The notes under the pieces were generated by a model. The model ran no database searches. It was given only the letters and a program-made list of their open reading frames with translations, and was not told the origin of the DNA. Both the position numbers and the translations under genes were made by a program. Positions 27,111-36,083 of a stretch of 44,320 nt of DNA are shown here, piece by piece (the first letter of the stretch is position 1; each line of letters opens with the position of its first letter). The stretch is taken from contig JAHHIB010000074.1 in assembly GCA_019359075.1 (NCBI GenBank), positions 1 through 44,320 on the forward strand, in the 5' to 3' direction. Source of the DNA: Kalymmatonema hyalinum WJT4-NPBG1 (GTDB taxonomy: Bacteria; Cyanobacteriota; Cyanobacteriia; Cyanobacteriales; Nostocaceae).

Positions 27111-27496
27111 CTGCGGGGATCGAGGAAGTAATGACTCTCTCATCCCCCTCAATACTCGCGCTCGTCGCAAAACGTCCCGTGAGGGATACGCTCTCTACCC
27201 TCATCCCTCTCATCTCCCTCATGCCCCACCTAAAAATTAATTCCCCCCAGCCCTTCTTATATTAGGCTTGGGGGGAACAAATAAGTCGTAGGCTATAGAG
27301 TTTCTGTATAAGTCTCAAGATATTTCTATTCTATTAACCATGTTCACTTTTGAACAGTGTAATTATAACAATTTACGCAAATTTAACAAGTTCTTTATTA
27401 GTTCTTTATTTTTACTATTTTTTAAACTAGTCCTATATGTAAGTATAACAGTACATATTCGTCCAAATTTTCTAACTTGAGTCTATCTGTAAAAAT
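27111..27496. other. Intergenic region with a GC-rich hairpin
   Basis: No gene seen. CTC-rich text (CTCATCCCTCTCAT) at about 27135-27225 is the complement of the GAGGGAGATGAG repeats at 28060-28150. A strong hairpin follows: TTCCCCCCAGCC (27241-27252) with GGCTTGGGGGGAA (27265-27277), one bulged T. It could end kinase transcription, although no T-run follows on the plus strand. Confidence 0.55.
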
Positions 27497-28060
27497 ATGA
27501 ACATTAAGATTCTCACCACTACCGTCCTGTTTACCTTTTTTGGGTTGACAGCACAAGCCTTTGCACTTAATGAGCAAGACTTGGAACTCTTGAAAACAAC
27601 CAATGCTTGTCCGCGTTGTGATTTAAGTGGTGCTGACTTATCTCAAGCTAATTTAAATAAAGTAAATTTACGAGATGCAAATTTAAAAGGTGCTAATTTA
27701 TCTCAGGCAAATCTCTCAAATGCGGATCTCACGGGTGCCAACTTAGAAACAGCGGTATTAACTTCCGCGAATCTAAAGGGCGCTTCCTTAACAGGTGCGA
27801 ATCTCAAATCCGCATCCCTGGAAAATGCCGATTTGAGTGCTGCTGGGTTCATAAGTACCAATTTGGAAGCGGCTAATCTTAAAGGCGCTAAATTGCAATA
27901 CACAAACTTCCGGGGCGCAAACTTCCGACTGACAACAATGCCTACAGGCGTCGTCACTTCTAACAAACCGTATTGGTGGTCATTACAGCGTGAAACTCAA
28001 AAAGAATGTGACAAGTTTAAAACTGAGAAGGTTGCTGGTTCAACCTGCTACGGGGAGTGA
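27497..28060 (+). CDS. Secreted pentapeptide-repeat protein
   Basis: A 187-residue protein with a signal peptide (MNIKILTTTVLFTFFGLTAQAFA, cleavage about residue 23). It has a CPRCDLSGADL entry and about 20 ADLSQANLN-type repeats to about residue 150. The tail carries two cysteines (QKECDKFK and STCYGE). It resembles the other pentapeptide protein at 13793-14311 in plan and would be periplasmic or lumenal. Function unknown. The region after it is a purine-rich minisatellite that starts inside the last codons. Confidence 0.87.
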   Translation: MNIKILTTTVLFTFFGLTAQAFALNEQDLELLKTTNACPRCDLSGADLSQANLNKVNLRDANLKGANLSQANLSNADLTGANLETAVLTSANLKGASLTGANLKSASLENADLSAAGFISTNLEAANLKGAKLQYTNFRGANFRLTTMPTGVVTSNKPYWWSLQRETQKECDKFKTEKVAGSTCYGE

Positions 28061-28200
28061 GGGAGTGAGGAGGAGTGAGGGAGTGAGGAGGATGAGGGAG
28101 ATGAGGGAGATGAGGGAGATGAGGGGGATGAGGGAGATGAGGGGGATGAGGGAGAAACTCCGAATTTGAATTTTGAATTTTGAATTTTGAATTTTGAATT
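28052..28200. repeat. Purine-rich minisatellite followed by a TTTTGAA heptamer array
   Basis: From 28052 to about 28155 the plus strand is almost pure G/A with T spacers, built of GAGGGAGTGAG and GGAGATGAG units (about seven 9-base copies). From about 28162 to 28200 it changes to five copies of a TTTTGAA heptamer. It lies between two plus-strand genes and has no coding sense. Confidence 0.9.
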
Positions 28201-28310
28201 GATTTGTCCCCTAGCCCCACTTGCAAAAAATATGGAAGTTAAATCAGCAGTTGGTTAACATTTCTTTATCATAAGAAAAATGCCAAAACAGTATGTAACT
28301 TAATTCACCA

Positions 28311-29495
28311 ATGCTTACTCGTATTAAAGACTTAGCAACAAAACTGGCACCCCGCTTAATTGAAATTCGCCGTCATATCCATTCTCACCCAGAACTCAGT
28401 GGTCAGGAGTACCAAACATCTGCCTTTGTTTCTGGCGTTTTATCTTCTAGTGGTCTTCACGTACAAGAAGGAGTGGGTAAAACCGGCGTCATTGGAGAAC
28501 TGCAAGGTACTGGCAAAGATGAGCGTTTATTGGCAATTCGCACCGATATGGATGCATTGCCAATTGTAGAACGCACTGCTTTAGAGTTTGCCTCTCGCTC
28601 ACAAGGTATCATGCATGCCTGTGGTCATGATGTCCACACGACTGTTGGCTTGGGAACTGCAATGGTATTGTCTCAGATGGCAGAGGAGTTACCTGGTCGG
28701 GTGCGGTTTTTATTTCAAGCAGCAGAGGAAATTGCTCAAGGCGCTTCTTGGATGGTGAACGATGGGGCAATGGACGAGGTTTCAAATATACTGAGTCTTC
28801 ATGTATTCCCCTCCATACCCGCAGGTTCGATTGGTGTGCGTTACGGCGCTTTGACGGCAGCGGCTGATGATTTAGAGATTATTATTATCGGGGAATCAGG
28901 ACATGGCGCTCGTCCTCATGAGGCGATAGATGCTATTTGGATTGCTTCGCAAGTCATAACCACACTCCAACAAGCGATTAGCCGGACACAGAATCCTTTA
29001 CGTCCGGTAGTATTGAGCATCGGGAAGATTGAGGGTGGTAGAGCGCCGAATGTGATTGCTGATAAAGTGCAGTTGTTGGGAACAGTGCGTTCTCTCCATC
29101 CGGAAACCCGTGCCAATCTGCCAAATTGGATTGAAAAAATCGTTGCTAACGTCTGCAATTCCTACGGGGCAAAATACCAGGTGAATTATCGCCAGGGTGT
29201 CCCTAGCGTGCAAAACGATTATTTCCTCACGCAGTTGTTGCAATCCTCTGCAGAGGAAGCATGGGGTAGCGATCGCGTTCAAGTGTTACCCGAACCTTCC
29301 CTGGGTGCTGAAGATTTTTCTGTTTATTTAGAAAAAGCTCCTGGTTCGATGTTTCGCTTGGGTGTAGGTTTCAGAGATAGAGTCCTGAATTACCCGTTGC
29401 ACCATCCCCTATTTGAAGTTGATGAATCTGCTATTATCACTGGGGTTGTCACTATGGCGTATACGGTTTATAAATATTGGCATCAGAATTGTTAA
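28311..29495 (+). CDS. M20 family metallo-amidohydrolase (N-acyl amino acid/hippurate type)
   Basis: A 394-residue cytosolic zinc/manganese hydrolase that cleaves N-acyl amino acids or related amides. The metal-binding set is visible in order: RRHIHSHPELSG, RTDMDALPI, MHACGHDVHT (Cys and His ligands), AAEEIAQGAS (catalytic Glu and metal Glu) and the C-terminal HHPLFEVDE. The dimerisation insert (about 185-295) contains GESGHGARPHEAIDA. Length fits the amidohydrolase (AmaA/HipO/IAA-Leu hydrolase-like) group. The natural substrate cannot be told. It precedes two hairpins that separate it from the convergent hemerythrin gene. Confidence 0.92.
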   Translation: MLTRIKDLATKLAPRLIEIRRHIHSHPELSGQEYQTSAFVSGVLSSSGLHVQEGVGKTGVIGELQGTGKDERLLAIRTDMDALPIVERTALEFASRSQGIMHACGHDVHTTVGLGTAMVLSQMAEELPGRVRFLFQAAEEIAQGASWMVNDGAMDEVSNILSLHVFPSIPAGSIGVRYGALTAAADDLEIIIIGESGHGARPHEAIDAIWIASQVITTLQQAISRTQNPLRPVVLSIGKIEGGRAPNVIADKVQLLGTVRSLHPETRANLPNWIEKIVANVCNSYGAKYQVNYRQGVPSVQNDYFLTQLLQSSAEEAWGSDRVQVLPEPSLGAEDFSVYLEKAPGSMFRLGVGFRDRVLNYPLHHPLFEVDESAIITGVVTMAYTVYKYWHQNC

Positions 29496-29523
29496 ACGAA
29501 AACACCTAAACAAATACAACAAA

Positions 29524-29599
29524 ACTCCCATCACTAGGTGCTGGGAGTAGCTATTAGAGCGAGAGTGATCACCAGACGCAAATTTTTGCGTCTAGTGAT
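29524..29599. terminator. Two hairpins between convergent amidohydrolase and hemerythrin genes
   Basis: First hairpin: ACTCCCA (29524-29530) with TGGGAGT (29542-29548). Second: 29568-29582 with 29585-29599, 14 of 15 pairs, centred on CGCAAATTTTTGCG. They lie between the two stop codons at 29495 and 29609. No clear T-run follows either, so they are probable bidirectional ends by position. Confidence 0.6.
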
Positions 29600-29608
29600 T
29601 CCTACCAA

Positions 29609-30658
29609 CTACTTAGCGCCGACAACGCCCTGTTTTTGTTGAATTTGGGTCTTAGCAGCTTTGAATTCTGTAGCCATTTGCTCGCTTTGATCACTGCTCA
29701 AGTTGTTGCGAATAGCAGCGAACATCGTGCTTTCTTCTTGACGAATATGGTCGCCAACAATGTCCATGAGATTTTTGATTTTACCTTTGAATTGATCCAT
29801 GTTAGAGGGGTTGATACCCTGAATTTCCGCTAACATTTTCTTCATTTCAGCTTGCTCGTCAAAAAGTTCTTGAGTCTCGTTCTGACCGTAGAAAGGACGG
29901 ACTCTGGGGTAGACGACTTGCTCTTCAGCTTCAGCGTGAGCGCTCAGATCCTTGAAGAGTTGACCGAAGTACTCTTGAATCTTTTGTGGATCTTGGCTAG
30001 CCAGAATTTCGGTGAACAGGGTATTTGTCTTGTTATGATCCAGGCGGATAACATCCTGGATGTTCATATCCTTCTTGTCAGTGTTTTGGGTAACAGCGCT
30101 ACCTACCACGCCACTTACTGCAGCCATAGCGTCTTGAACGCGTGCCCAAATACCTTGATCTGCTTCTTGTCCGGTCAGTTCGCGAACACCCAAAATTTCC
30201 AGAACGCCTTTGAGTTGCTCTTGGTGAGCGCGGTTCTCAAAGTTGACGGTGTTGAGAGGTCCAATTGCCAGCAACACGTCAGCACCAACTTTTTGTGCTG
30301 CCTTGTGAATTGTCAAGCCGGTCATGGTTTGCTGGTGCTTCAGCAATTCATGCTGAAATACTTTTTCGTACACGCTCAGTTCAGAGCCTTGCTGCAATTC
30401 ACGAATCTTTTGAACCATTTGTGTAACGGTGTTGTCTGGCTCGGCTTGGATGCCATACTGACCGATTACAGTTTCCAGAATGCCGAGATTTTTTCTGTCA
30501 CTCTCGAGAAAGTCCCGGAGGCGCTGAGCGATTTCTTGGTCGTTGACTTGTCTGATCAACTGTTCTTCATTTTCGATAATCAAGTTTTGAATCGCTTTCA
30601 TATCTGCCAGTTTAATGGCAATGGCAGAACGCTTGGTATCGTCTAATGTTGTAACCAT
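29609..30658 (-). CDS. Hemerythrin HHE-domain protein with helical N-terminal half
   Basis: A 349-residue all-helical soluble protein. The C-terminal part (from about 205) is a hemerythrin-like di-iron domain: IRLDHNKTNTLF, HAEAEEQVVYPRV and GDHIRQEESTMF give the His/Glu ligand set. The N-terminal half (about 10-190) is helical too, with EEQLIRQV and KHQQTMTGLTIHKA spacing reminiscent of ferritin-like bundles, but is not firmly recognised. A hydrophobic stretch AAVSGVVGSAV separates the halves. Roles in oxygen, NO or iron handling are known for the family. The start at 30658 is preceded by GAGGGGAA; longer starts at 30694 and 30706 lack one. Confidence 0.87.
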   Translation of the reverse strand: MVTTLDDTKRSAIAIKLADMKAIQNLIIENEEQLIRQVNDQEIAQRLRDFLESDRKNLGILETVIGQYGIQAEPDNTVTQMVQKIRELQQGSELSVYEKVFQHELLKHQQTMTGLTIHKAAQKVGADVLLAIGPLNTVNFENRAHQEQLKGVLEILGVRELTGQEADQGIWARVQDAMAAVSGVVGSAVTQNTDKKDMNIQDVIRLDHNKTNTLFTEILASQDPQKIQEYFGQLFKDLSAHAEAEEQVVYPRVRPFYGQNETQELFDEQAEMKKMLAEIQGINPSNMDQFKGKIKNLMDIVGDHIRQEESTMFAAIRNNLSSDQSEQMATEFKAAKTQIQQKQGVVGAK

Positions 30659-30916
30659 TTTTCTGGTTCCCCTCTGGAAGTTTTTCGTGTTCATTTCTAA
30701 TCTCAAATTTGCACAATTAGCGAGAAGGTTCCATCTTTCTTTTGACCGATAGGCTGCAAAACTTCGGGTAGAAAAATGAAATTAAACTTCAAAAATCTTT
30801 ATATATACTTTTAGATAGATAGCCGTTATACCTATGCTCCATCGCTAGATAGATAAATTTACTATGCCAATTTTCTAGATTGACGCAAAGATGGTCAAAT
30901 AGGAGATAAAGTCATA

Positions 30917-31657
30917 ATGCCCGAGAATCAGGGGCTTGGAGAGCAGGCGCTGAATAAAGCCGCAGAAATAGGGTTATCTAGCCAATTAGATGAAGTAGAA
31001 AATTTGAATGTAGATGTCAAAACAGACCCACTGAAACTGCTTGGGGGAGAGGTCGATGCAGTCAAAATTGAAGGCGAAGGATTGGTAATGCAAAAAGACC
31101 TCCGTGTGGAGGAGTTGCAAATGCAAATAGGTAATGTCGCCATCAATCCCTTGAGTGCTGCTTTCGGTAAAATTGAACTCACCAAACCAACTAAAGGCAG
31201 TACGCGGGTTGTTTTGATTGAAGAGGATATCAACCGTGCCTTCAATTCGGAGTATGTTCGTTCACAACTGCAAAGCCAGAAAATTCATGTGAACGGGCAA
31301 TTAATGACGATTGTTCCTCAACAGGTAGATTTTCGTTTACCTGGTAATAGTAAAGTTGCAATAAGCGCCTCGATTCTATTAAGAGAAACGAATGAAACTC
31401 ACCAAGTCGCGTTTTCAGCAGTCCCCAAAGTGGGTGCTAACGGACAAACAGTTTCTCTAGAAAATGTTGAGTATGGTGACACAAAGGAAATCTCTCCAGA
31501 TTTGACAAAAGCTTTGATAGATGCAACAAGCGAAATTCTGAATTTGAGCAACTTTGATTTAGAAGGAATGACCCTACGAGTTAAGCAACTCGAAGTGCAA
31601 ACAGGTAAACTGATAATGCAAGCTGAAGCTTACGTGGAGCAAATTCCCTCCGCATAA
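30917..31657 (+). CDS. DUF2993 (LmeA-like) phospholipid-binding domain protein
   Basis: A 246-residue protein with no signal peptide. Family-typical text includes VDVKTDPLKLLGGEVDAVKIEGEG split over about 30-55, and LTKPTKGSTRVVLIEEDINRAFNSE around 90-115. DUF2993/LmeA proteins have a TULIP-like lipid-binding fold. It is divergent from the hemerythrin gene and followed after 29 bases by the DUF2231 gene, probably one transcript. Function in cyanobacteria is not established. Confidence 0.85.
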   Translation: MPENQGLGEQALNKAAEIGLSSQLDEVENLNVDVKTDPLKLLGGEVDAVKIEGEGLVMQKDLRVEELQMQIGNVAINPLSAAFGKIELTKPTKGSTRVVLIEEDINRAFNSEYVRSQLQSQKIHVNGQLMTIVPQQVDFRLPGNSKVAISASILLRETNETHQVAFSAVPKVGANGQTVSLENVEYGDTKEISPDLTKALIDATSEILNLSNFDLEGMTLRVKQLEVQTGKLIMQAEAYVEQIPSA

Positions 31658-31686
31658 AATCAGGATACAAAAAAATACTAAAAATC

Positions 31687-32229
31687 ATGGAAACTACAGA
31701 GAGAGCTTCGACACCGTTCCCAAATCTCCCACCAGTTATTGAAAGTGACGATAGAGAGTATAACGATACTGGTGTACCTAGCACAGTTGCGATCGCAGGG
31801 CATCCCTTGCACCCCCTGAGTGTCATTTTTCCTATTGCCTTTTTAGCCGCCGCCTTGGGGAGCGACTTCGGCTACTGGTTAACTCGCGATTTCTTTTGGG
31901 CAAGGGCTTCGCTGTGGTTAATCGGACTCGGATTGGCTGCAGGCGTGGTAGCAGCGCTGATCGGCATGAGCGACTTTTTGCAAATTGAACGAGTCCGTAA
32001 GCGCACCGCAGGCTGGGCGCACATGATTCTTAACGTGAGTATCCTAGTCTTGACACTAGTCAACTTCATCCTGCGTCTAGGCGATCCAGCGTCAGCAATA
32101 TTACCTTGGGGAATTATAATCTCACTCATTGTTGGTACCCTGACGAGTGCTTCTGGCTGGTTCGGTGCCGAACTATCCTATCGCCACAAAATTGGTGTGG
32201 TGGGTGCTGGTAGCAGAAGATATCCGTGA
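31687..32229 (+). CDS. DUF2231 family membrane protein
   Basis: A 180-residue protein with a soluble N-terminus (about 1-40) and four hydrophobic segments: HPLSVIFPIAFLAAALGSDF, LWLIGLGLAAGVVAALIG, MILNVSILVLTLVNFIL and ILPWGIIISLIVGTL. The GHPLHPLSV motif before the first segment and SGWFGAELSYRHKIG at the end are typical of DUF2231. A role in heme or redox chemistry has been suggested for some relatives but nothing here shows it. It follows the DUF2993 gene by 29 bases. Confidence 0.87.
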   Translation: METTERASTPFPNLPPVIESDDREYNDTGVPSTVAIAGHPLHPLSVIFPIAFLAAALGSDFGYWLTRDFFWARASLWLIGLGLAAGVVAALIGMSDFLQIERVRKRTAGWAHMILNVSILVLTLVNFILRLGDPASAILPWGIIISLIVGTLTSASGWFGAELSYRHKIGVVGAGSRRYP

Positions 32230-32323
32230 CAAGATTTTAGATTTCGTTTAGATATCGCAAATCGCAACCCAAAAAGCTTTGGTGCAAGGGCTAAAATCTT
32301 CTTTAGTCCCTAGTTCTGAGAAA

Positions 32324-32734
32324 ATGCTATCAAAACCAACTCAAAGCTTTTATATCATCCCCTCCTTGCTCATCGTTATAGCGATGGGCTTTTTCTTTAA
32401 GTACTACACTGGTCCTGCCCATGAGTGGTTTAATAATTACGGAGCCGCTGTCTTTTACGAAATATTTTGGTGTTTGTTTGCATTTCTGTTTTTTAGCAGT
32501 GGAACCGCAGTCAGGCAAATTCCTTTATGGGTATTTATCATCACCTGCATACTGGAATTCATGCAATTGTGGCATCCACCTTTATTAGAGCAGTTTCGCG
32601 CTACGTTGATAGGTAAATGGTTAATTGGAACCACCTTTGCTTGGTGGGATTTTCCGCATTACCTGTTGGGTTGTATTTTGGGTTGGTTGTGGTTGCGACA
32701 ATTACAAGCACAAGCGTATGCAAAAAAAAGTTAA
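32324..32734 (+). CDS. DUF2809 family membrane protein
   Basis: A 136-residue protein with about four membrane helices ([66 protein letters not shown]). The pattern [17 protein letters not shown] and [10 protein letters not shown] is characteristic of DUF2809. The ATG at 32324 was chosen; a TTG at 32279 would add 15 polar residues. Its last 17 bases overlap the start of the DUF167 gene, which implies translational coupling. Function unknown. Confidence 0.83.
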   Translation: MLSKPTQSFYIIPSLLIVIAMGFFFKYYTGPAHEWFNNYGAAVFYEIFWCLFAFLFFSSGTAVRQIPLWVFIITCILEFMQLWHPPLLEQFRATLIGKWLIGTTFAWWDFPHYLLGCILGWLWLRQLQAQAYAKKS

Positions 32735-32942
32735 AGTTAAACCGAATTCAAAAATTCAAAAGATTGAGGAACAAGCTGACGGCAGTCTTAGCGTGCGTTT
32801 AAAATCTCCTCCTGTAGATGGTAAGGCTAATGAAGAGTTAATTAAACTACTAGCAGAAAAATTTGATGTGCCAAAATCGCATATCACAATTAAGTCTGGT
32901 TTATCTTCTCGGCAAAAGCTGGTTGAAATTGACACTGACTAA
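32718..32942 (+). CDS. DUF167 (YggU) family protein
   Basis: A 74-residue basic cytosolic protein, [18 protein letters not shown] onwards, with the family motifs [18 protein letters not shown] and the [18 protein letters not shown] strand-helix end. YggU-like proteins are small alpha/beta folds of unknown role, found widely. The start at 32718 was chosen because upstream codons in the same frame only shadow the DUF2809 gene. It overlaps that gene by 17 bases. Confidence 0.9.
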   Translation: MQKKVKVKPNSKIQKIEEQADGSLSVRLKSPPVDGKANEELIKLLAEKFDVPKSHITIKSGLSSRQKLVEIDTD

Positions 32943-33475
32943 ACGATTTAAAATTCAAAATTAGACTTCGCTTGAAAATAAATAATTATATGTAAAAATT
33001 TTATTGATAATTAGATTTGTTGCAACAATCTGGTTTCGGGCTATTTGGAACCGCAGATGCACGGGGATAAACGCGATAAAGTATCTGTGTCCATCTGTAC
33101 GGCAGTTGCTATCTCCTGCGGAGACGCTGCTTTGTAAGTCCTGCGGAGGCTTGTGCCAACGCGTAGCGTGCCCGTATGCGCAAAGCGTGCCGCAGGCATA
33201 CGCGCAGCGTGTCCGTAAGGACTCAGGGCTTACAACGGGGGGAACCCCCCTCCGGGTATGCGCAAAGCGTCTCCGAAGGAGATACACCAGTCGCCTGCTG
33301 CGGGAAACAAGGACTGCATAGCGCTGGTTCACCGCAACGCACGTAAGAGTCCATCTGTGGTTTCATATTCCAAAAAATTGACTTTTGCATCCAATAGGTG
33401 GATTGAAAAACCCGTCCTAGAGGAGGACGGGAGAGACGCCAGCTATACATGAAATTAATTCTTTTGAAAGCAAAA
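32943..33475. repeat. Repeat-filled intergenic region (GC-rich palindromic island)
   Basis: No gene. From 33049 a GCAGATGCACGG-type repeat leads into an island at about 33100-33345 of palindromic units such as TCCTGCGGAG, GCGTAGCGTGCCCG, GTCCGTAAGGAC and GGGGGGAACCCCCC. It is the same class as the island at 25005-25222. A hairpin terminator for the GST gene follows at 33411-33431. Confidence 0.8.
33406..33431 (-). terminator. Rho-independent terminator of the GST gene
   Basis: Read on the minus strand: CCCGTCCT (33431-33424), loop of 5, AGGACGGG (33418-33411), then five T (33410-33406). It starts 45 bases after the GST stop. The CCCGTCCT arm also resembles the left-end hairpin of the TnpB element at 37345-37371, so it may derive from such an element. 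Confidence 0.8.
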
Positions 33476-34099
33476 TTACCAAGGCTTCAATTCTTCCGTA
33501 ATACTGATATATCTGGATTCTGCTTTCACTCGCTCTATCCAAGCTTGGATAGCAGGAAATTGTGTCAAATCAAATCCACCTTCATCAGCTACATGAGTGT
33601 AAGCAAATAAGCTAATATCAGCAATCGTATAACGCTCTCCTACCAAAAAAGTACGGTTGGATAAATGTTTTTCCATCGTCCTAAGAGCTGCGTAACCAGG
33701 TTCACGTTTTTGCTCTATGGCTTCATGGTATTCCTGAGCTTTACCTAGAATAGAAATCCAAAATCTCGATGTAGCAATATAAGGCTCATGGCTGTACTGT
33801 TCAAAGAATAACCATTGCAGTACTTGCGCTCGTAAAAAACGGTCATAAGGTAAAAATTCTGTCCCCTCACTCAGATACACCATGATCGCATTTGATTCTG
33901 CTAAATATTTCCCTGGTTCAACTTCCAAAACGGGAATTCTTCCGTTTGGATTTTTACTTAAAAATTCTGGCGTTCGAGATTCACCTTTAGTGATGTTAAC
34001 CTCTACCCTTTCAAAAGGCACACCCATTTGCGTCAATAAAAGACGAATCTTGTAGCCATTGCCTGAGGGTAAAAAATCATACAAACGCAGGATTTCCAT
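33476..34099 (-). CDS. Glutathione S-transferase
   Basis: A 207-residue two-domain GST. The thioredoxin-fold half has FLPSGNGYKIRLLLTQ, in which the Ser is the likely thiol-activating residue, then NPNGRIPVLEV with the cis-Pro, and LAESNAIMVYLSE, the glutathione-gamma-glutamyl site. The helical half (about 85-205) has the N-cap motif FLVGERYTIADISLFAY. Length is standard. It conjugates or transfers glutathione; the second substrate is unknown. It is transcribed alone and ends at a clear terminator. Confidence 0.93.
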   Translation of the reverse strand: MEILRLYDFLPSGNGYKIRLLLTQMGVPFERVEVNITKGESRTPEFLSKNPNGRIPVLEVEPGKYLAESNAIMVYLSEGTEFLPYDRFLRAQVLQWLFFEQYSHEPYIATSRFWISILGKAQEYHEAIEQKREPGYAALRTMEKHLSNRTFLVGERYTIADISLFAYTHVADEGGFDLTQFPAIQAWIERVKAESRYISITEELKPW

Positions 34100-34302
34100 G
34101 CCAAAAAAAATAGGGATGAAATGGTTAATTAATCATGCAGTAAAAATACAGCATCTCATCGAAAAAGACAAATAGATATGATAAAATCAGTAGATATATA
34201 GCATTTTAGTACGATACAGAATTCTCTGAAAGATAAAAATTAAAAGTAATATTTGTTGCAGTATTTGGGTGTTTAATTTTAATTGGTGGTCAAGGAAAAA
34301 AT

Positions 34303-34971
34303 ATGTGTGGAAGATTTACTTTGAGCCAAACAGCAGAAGCTATATACCAAACCTTCCATGTAAACAAAATTCCCGACGTAGAGCCGCAATATAACATTGC
34401 TCCCACGCAAATGGTGGCGGCAGTCTTGTATAATCCAGAAAGCAAGCAGCGTGAATTTCAAAAGTTACGCTGGGGGTTAATTCCCTCTTGGGCAAAAGAC
34501 CTAGGAATGGGAGCAAAGCTGATCAACGCTAGGGCAGAAACAGCAGCAGAAAAACCAGCTTTTCGCTCTGCCTTCAAGCACCGTCGCTGTTTGGTAGTGG
34601 CAGATGGCTTTTACGAGTGGCAGACAAAAGAAGGGAAGAAACAGCCATATTATTTTCATCTGCAAGAACGAAAACCCTTTGGCTTTGCAGGCTTGTGGGA
34701 GCAATGGCGATCGCCTCAAGGAGAGGAAATCACCTCATGTACAATTTTGACTACGAAGTGCAACGAATTACTGCAACCGATCCACGAACGTATGCCAGTG
34801 ATTCTTCAACAGCAGGATTACTCACTGTGGTTAGATCCCCAAGTGCAAACAGCTGAACCACTACAGCAGCTATTGCAGCCGTACCCATCAGAGGCGATGA
34901 TGGCTTACCCAGTCAGCACAGTGGTCAACAGCCCGCGTCACAATAGTCCAGATTGTATTAAGCCTTTGTAA
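34303..34971 (+). CDS. SRAP (SOS response-associated peptidase, YedK/HMCES) family protein
   Basis: A 222-residue protein that crosslinks to abasic sites in single-stranded DNA and shields them. The catalytic Cys2 is in place at the extreme N-terminus (MCGRFTLSQTAE), so the ATG at 34303 must be the start; AAGGA lies just upstream. Other family residues: YNIAPTQ, WGLIPSWAKD, NARAETAAEKPAFRSAF, GFYEWQ, and the catalytic His in HERMPVIL. Nothing next to it is SOS-related. It is close to the family length of about 220. Confidence 0.95.
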   Translation: MCGRFTLSQTAEAIYQTFHVNKIPDVEPQYNIAPTQMVAAVLYNPESKQREFQKLRWGLIPSWAKDLGMGAKLINARAETAAEKPAFRSAFKHRRCLVVADGFYEWQTKEGKKQPYYFHLQERKPFGFAGLWEQWRSPQGEEITSCTILTTKCNELLQPIHERMPVILQQQDYSLWLDPQVQTAEPLQQLLQPYPSEAMMAYPVSTVVNSPRHNSPDCIKPL

Positions 34972-35081
34972 CGCGCGAATTAGCTACCAATCAGTTACAT
35001 TAGCTTGTAGTGAGCGCTTAAGCAATCGCTACCAACCCAGTCCACAGTGATGATTGTGGCAAACCTATCACATAAGCCCTT

Positions 35082-35603
35082 ATGTCAAGAAGCCAGAAAA
35101 ACAATAACTTTATTGACAAAACCTTTACAGTCATGGCGGATCTGATAATGAAGATTCTGCCAACCAATCAACAAGCCAAAGAAGCTTTTGCCTACTACCG
35201 AGATGGTATGTCAGCGCAGGCAGACGGAGAATACGCCGAAGCTTTGGAAAACTACACAGAAGCCCTAACACTAGAGGAAGATCCCAACGATCGCAGCTAT
35301 ATCCTGTACAATATGGGGCTAATTTATGCTAGCAACGGCGACTACGAAAAGGCACTAGAGTTATATCACCAGGCTCTTGAGTGCAACGCGCGCCTAATCC
35401 AAGCCTTGAACAACATCGCGGTCATTTTCCACTATCAAGGCGAAAAAGCGAAGGAAGCAGGAGACGACGACTTGGGAGAAGCACTGTTCAACAAAGCCGC
35501 CGATTATTGGATTACAGCTATTCGCATGGCTCCCAACAACTACATCGAAGCCCAAAACTGGCTGAAAACTAGTGGGCGCTCTCAAATTGATATATTGTTG
35601 TAG
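35082..35603 (+). CDS. ycf3: Photosystem I assembly protein Ycf3
   Basis: A 173-residue TPR protein needed to assemble photosystem I, peripheral on the thylakoid stromal side. The N-terminus [20 protein letters not shown] aligns with plant and algal Ycf3, which fixes the start. Three TPR units follow: [39 protein letters not shown] and the last ending [10 protein letters not shown]. Length is normal for the family (about 170). No Shine-Dalgarno is visible. gatC follows after 69 bases that hold an STRR array. Confidence 0.96.
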   Translation: MSRSQKNNNFIDKTFTVMADLIMKILPTNQQAKEAFAYYRDGMSAQADGEYAEALENYTEALTLEEDPNDRSYILYNMGLIYASNGDYEKALELYHQALECNARLIQALNNIAVIFHYQGEKAKEAGDDDLGEALFNKAADYWITAIRMAPNNYIEAQNWLKTSGRSQIDILL

Positions 35604-35630
35604 TCGTTAGCGTTAGTCAGCCTGCTCAGG

Positions 35631-35672
35631 ACTAATGACTAATGACTAATGACTAATGACTAATGACTAACC
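35631..35672. repeat. STRR array ACTAATG directly before gatC
   Basis: Five perfect ACTAATG heptamers (35631-35665) and a sixth degenerate ACTAACC unit (35666-35672) end exactly at the gatC ATG (35673). Scattered copies of the same heptamer recur after gatC at about 35994-36020. Confidence 0.93.
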
Positions 35673-35963
35673 ATGATAGACAGTGAACAAGTTCGCAAAG
35701 TAGCTCATTTGGCTCGTTTAGAGTTGACACCCGAAGAAGAAGAGAAATTCACAACTCAGTTAGGAAGTATTCTTGACTATTTTGAACAACTGAGTGAATT
35801 GGATGTCAATAATGTGGCACCGACAACACGGGCAATTGATGTGAGCAATGTCACACGCGCAGATGAACTGCAACCTTATCCCAACCGTGAAGACATTCTC
35901 CAGAGTGCGCCTGAACAAGAAGGCGACTTTTTCAAAGTGCCTAAAATCCTCAACGAAGAATAG
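35673..35963 (+). CDS. gatC: Aspartyl/glutamyl-tRNA amidotransferase subunit C
   Basis: The small subunit of GatCAB, which amidates Glu-tRNA(Gln) and Asp-tRNA(Asn). All 96 residues match family style: [38 protein letters not shown], and [19 protein letters not shown] near the middle. gatA and gatB are not in the window, which is normal in cyanobacteria. The start abuts an STRR array and has no Shine-Dalgarno. A good terminator lies about 60 bases after the stop. Confidence 0.95.
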   Translation: MIDSEQVRKVAHLARLELTPEEEEKFTTQLGSILDYFEQLSELDVNNVAPTTRAIDVSNVTRADELQPYPNREDILQSAPEQEGDFFKVPKILNEE

Positions 35964-36022
35964 CCATTAGTTCTTTGTCCGTGTGCAAATAGCCAATGAG
36001 TAATGACTAATGAGTAATAAAC

Positions 36023-36064
36023 GCCACTTGCAGGACTCGGGGAGAACCCCCTGCAGTGGCTTTT
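36023..36064 (+). terminator. Rho-independent terminator of gatC
   Basis: GCCACTTGCAGG (36023-36034) pairs with CCTGCAGTGGC (36050-36060) with one bulged T, and an inner GGGG/CCCC pair closes an AGAA loop. TTTT follows at 36061-36064. It separates gatC from the next gene, whose start is 20 bases downstream. Confidence 0.85.
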
Positions 36065-36083
36065 AATGACCAAGGAGTTATTT

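Noticed and set aside
29852-30646. 264-codon plus-strand frame opposite the hemerythrin gene
   Set aside because: Long by chance because of the codon use of the real gene on the minus strand, which has clear HHE motifs.
33004-33332. Frames of 105-123 codons on both strands between DUF167 and GST
   Set aside because: They are translations of the palindromic repeat island, open on both strands because of its symmetry.
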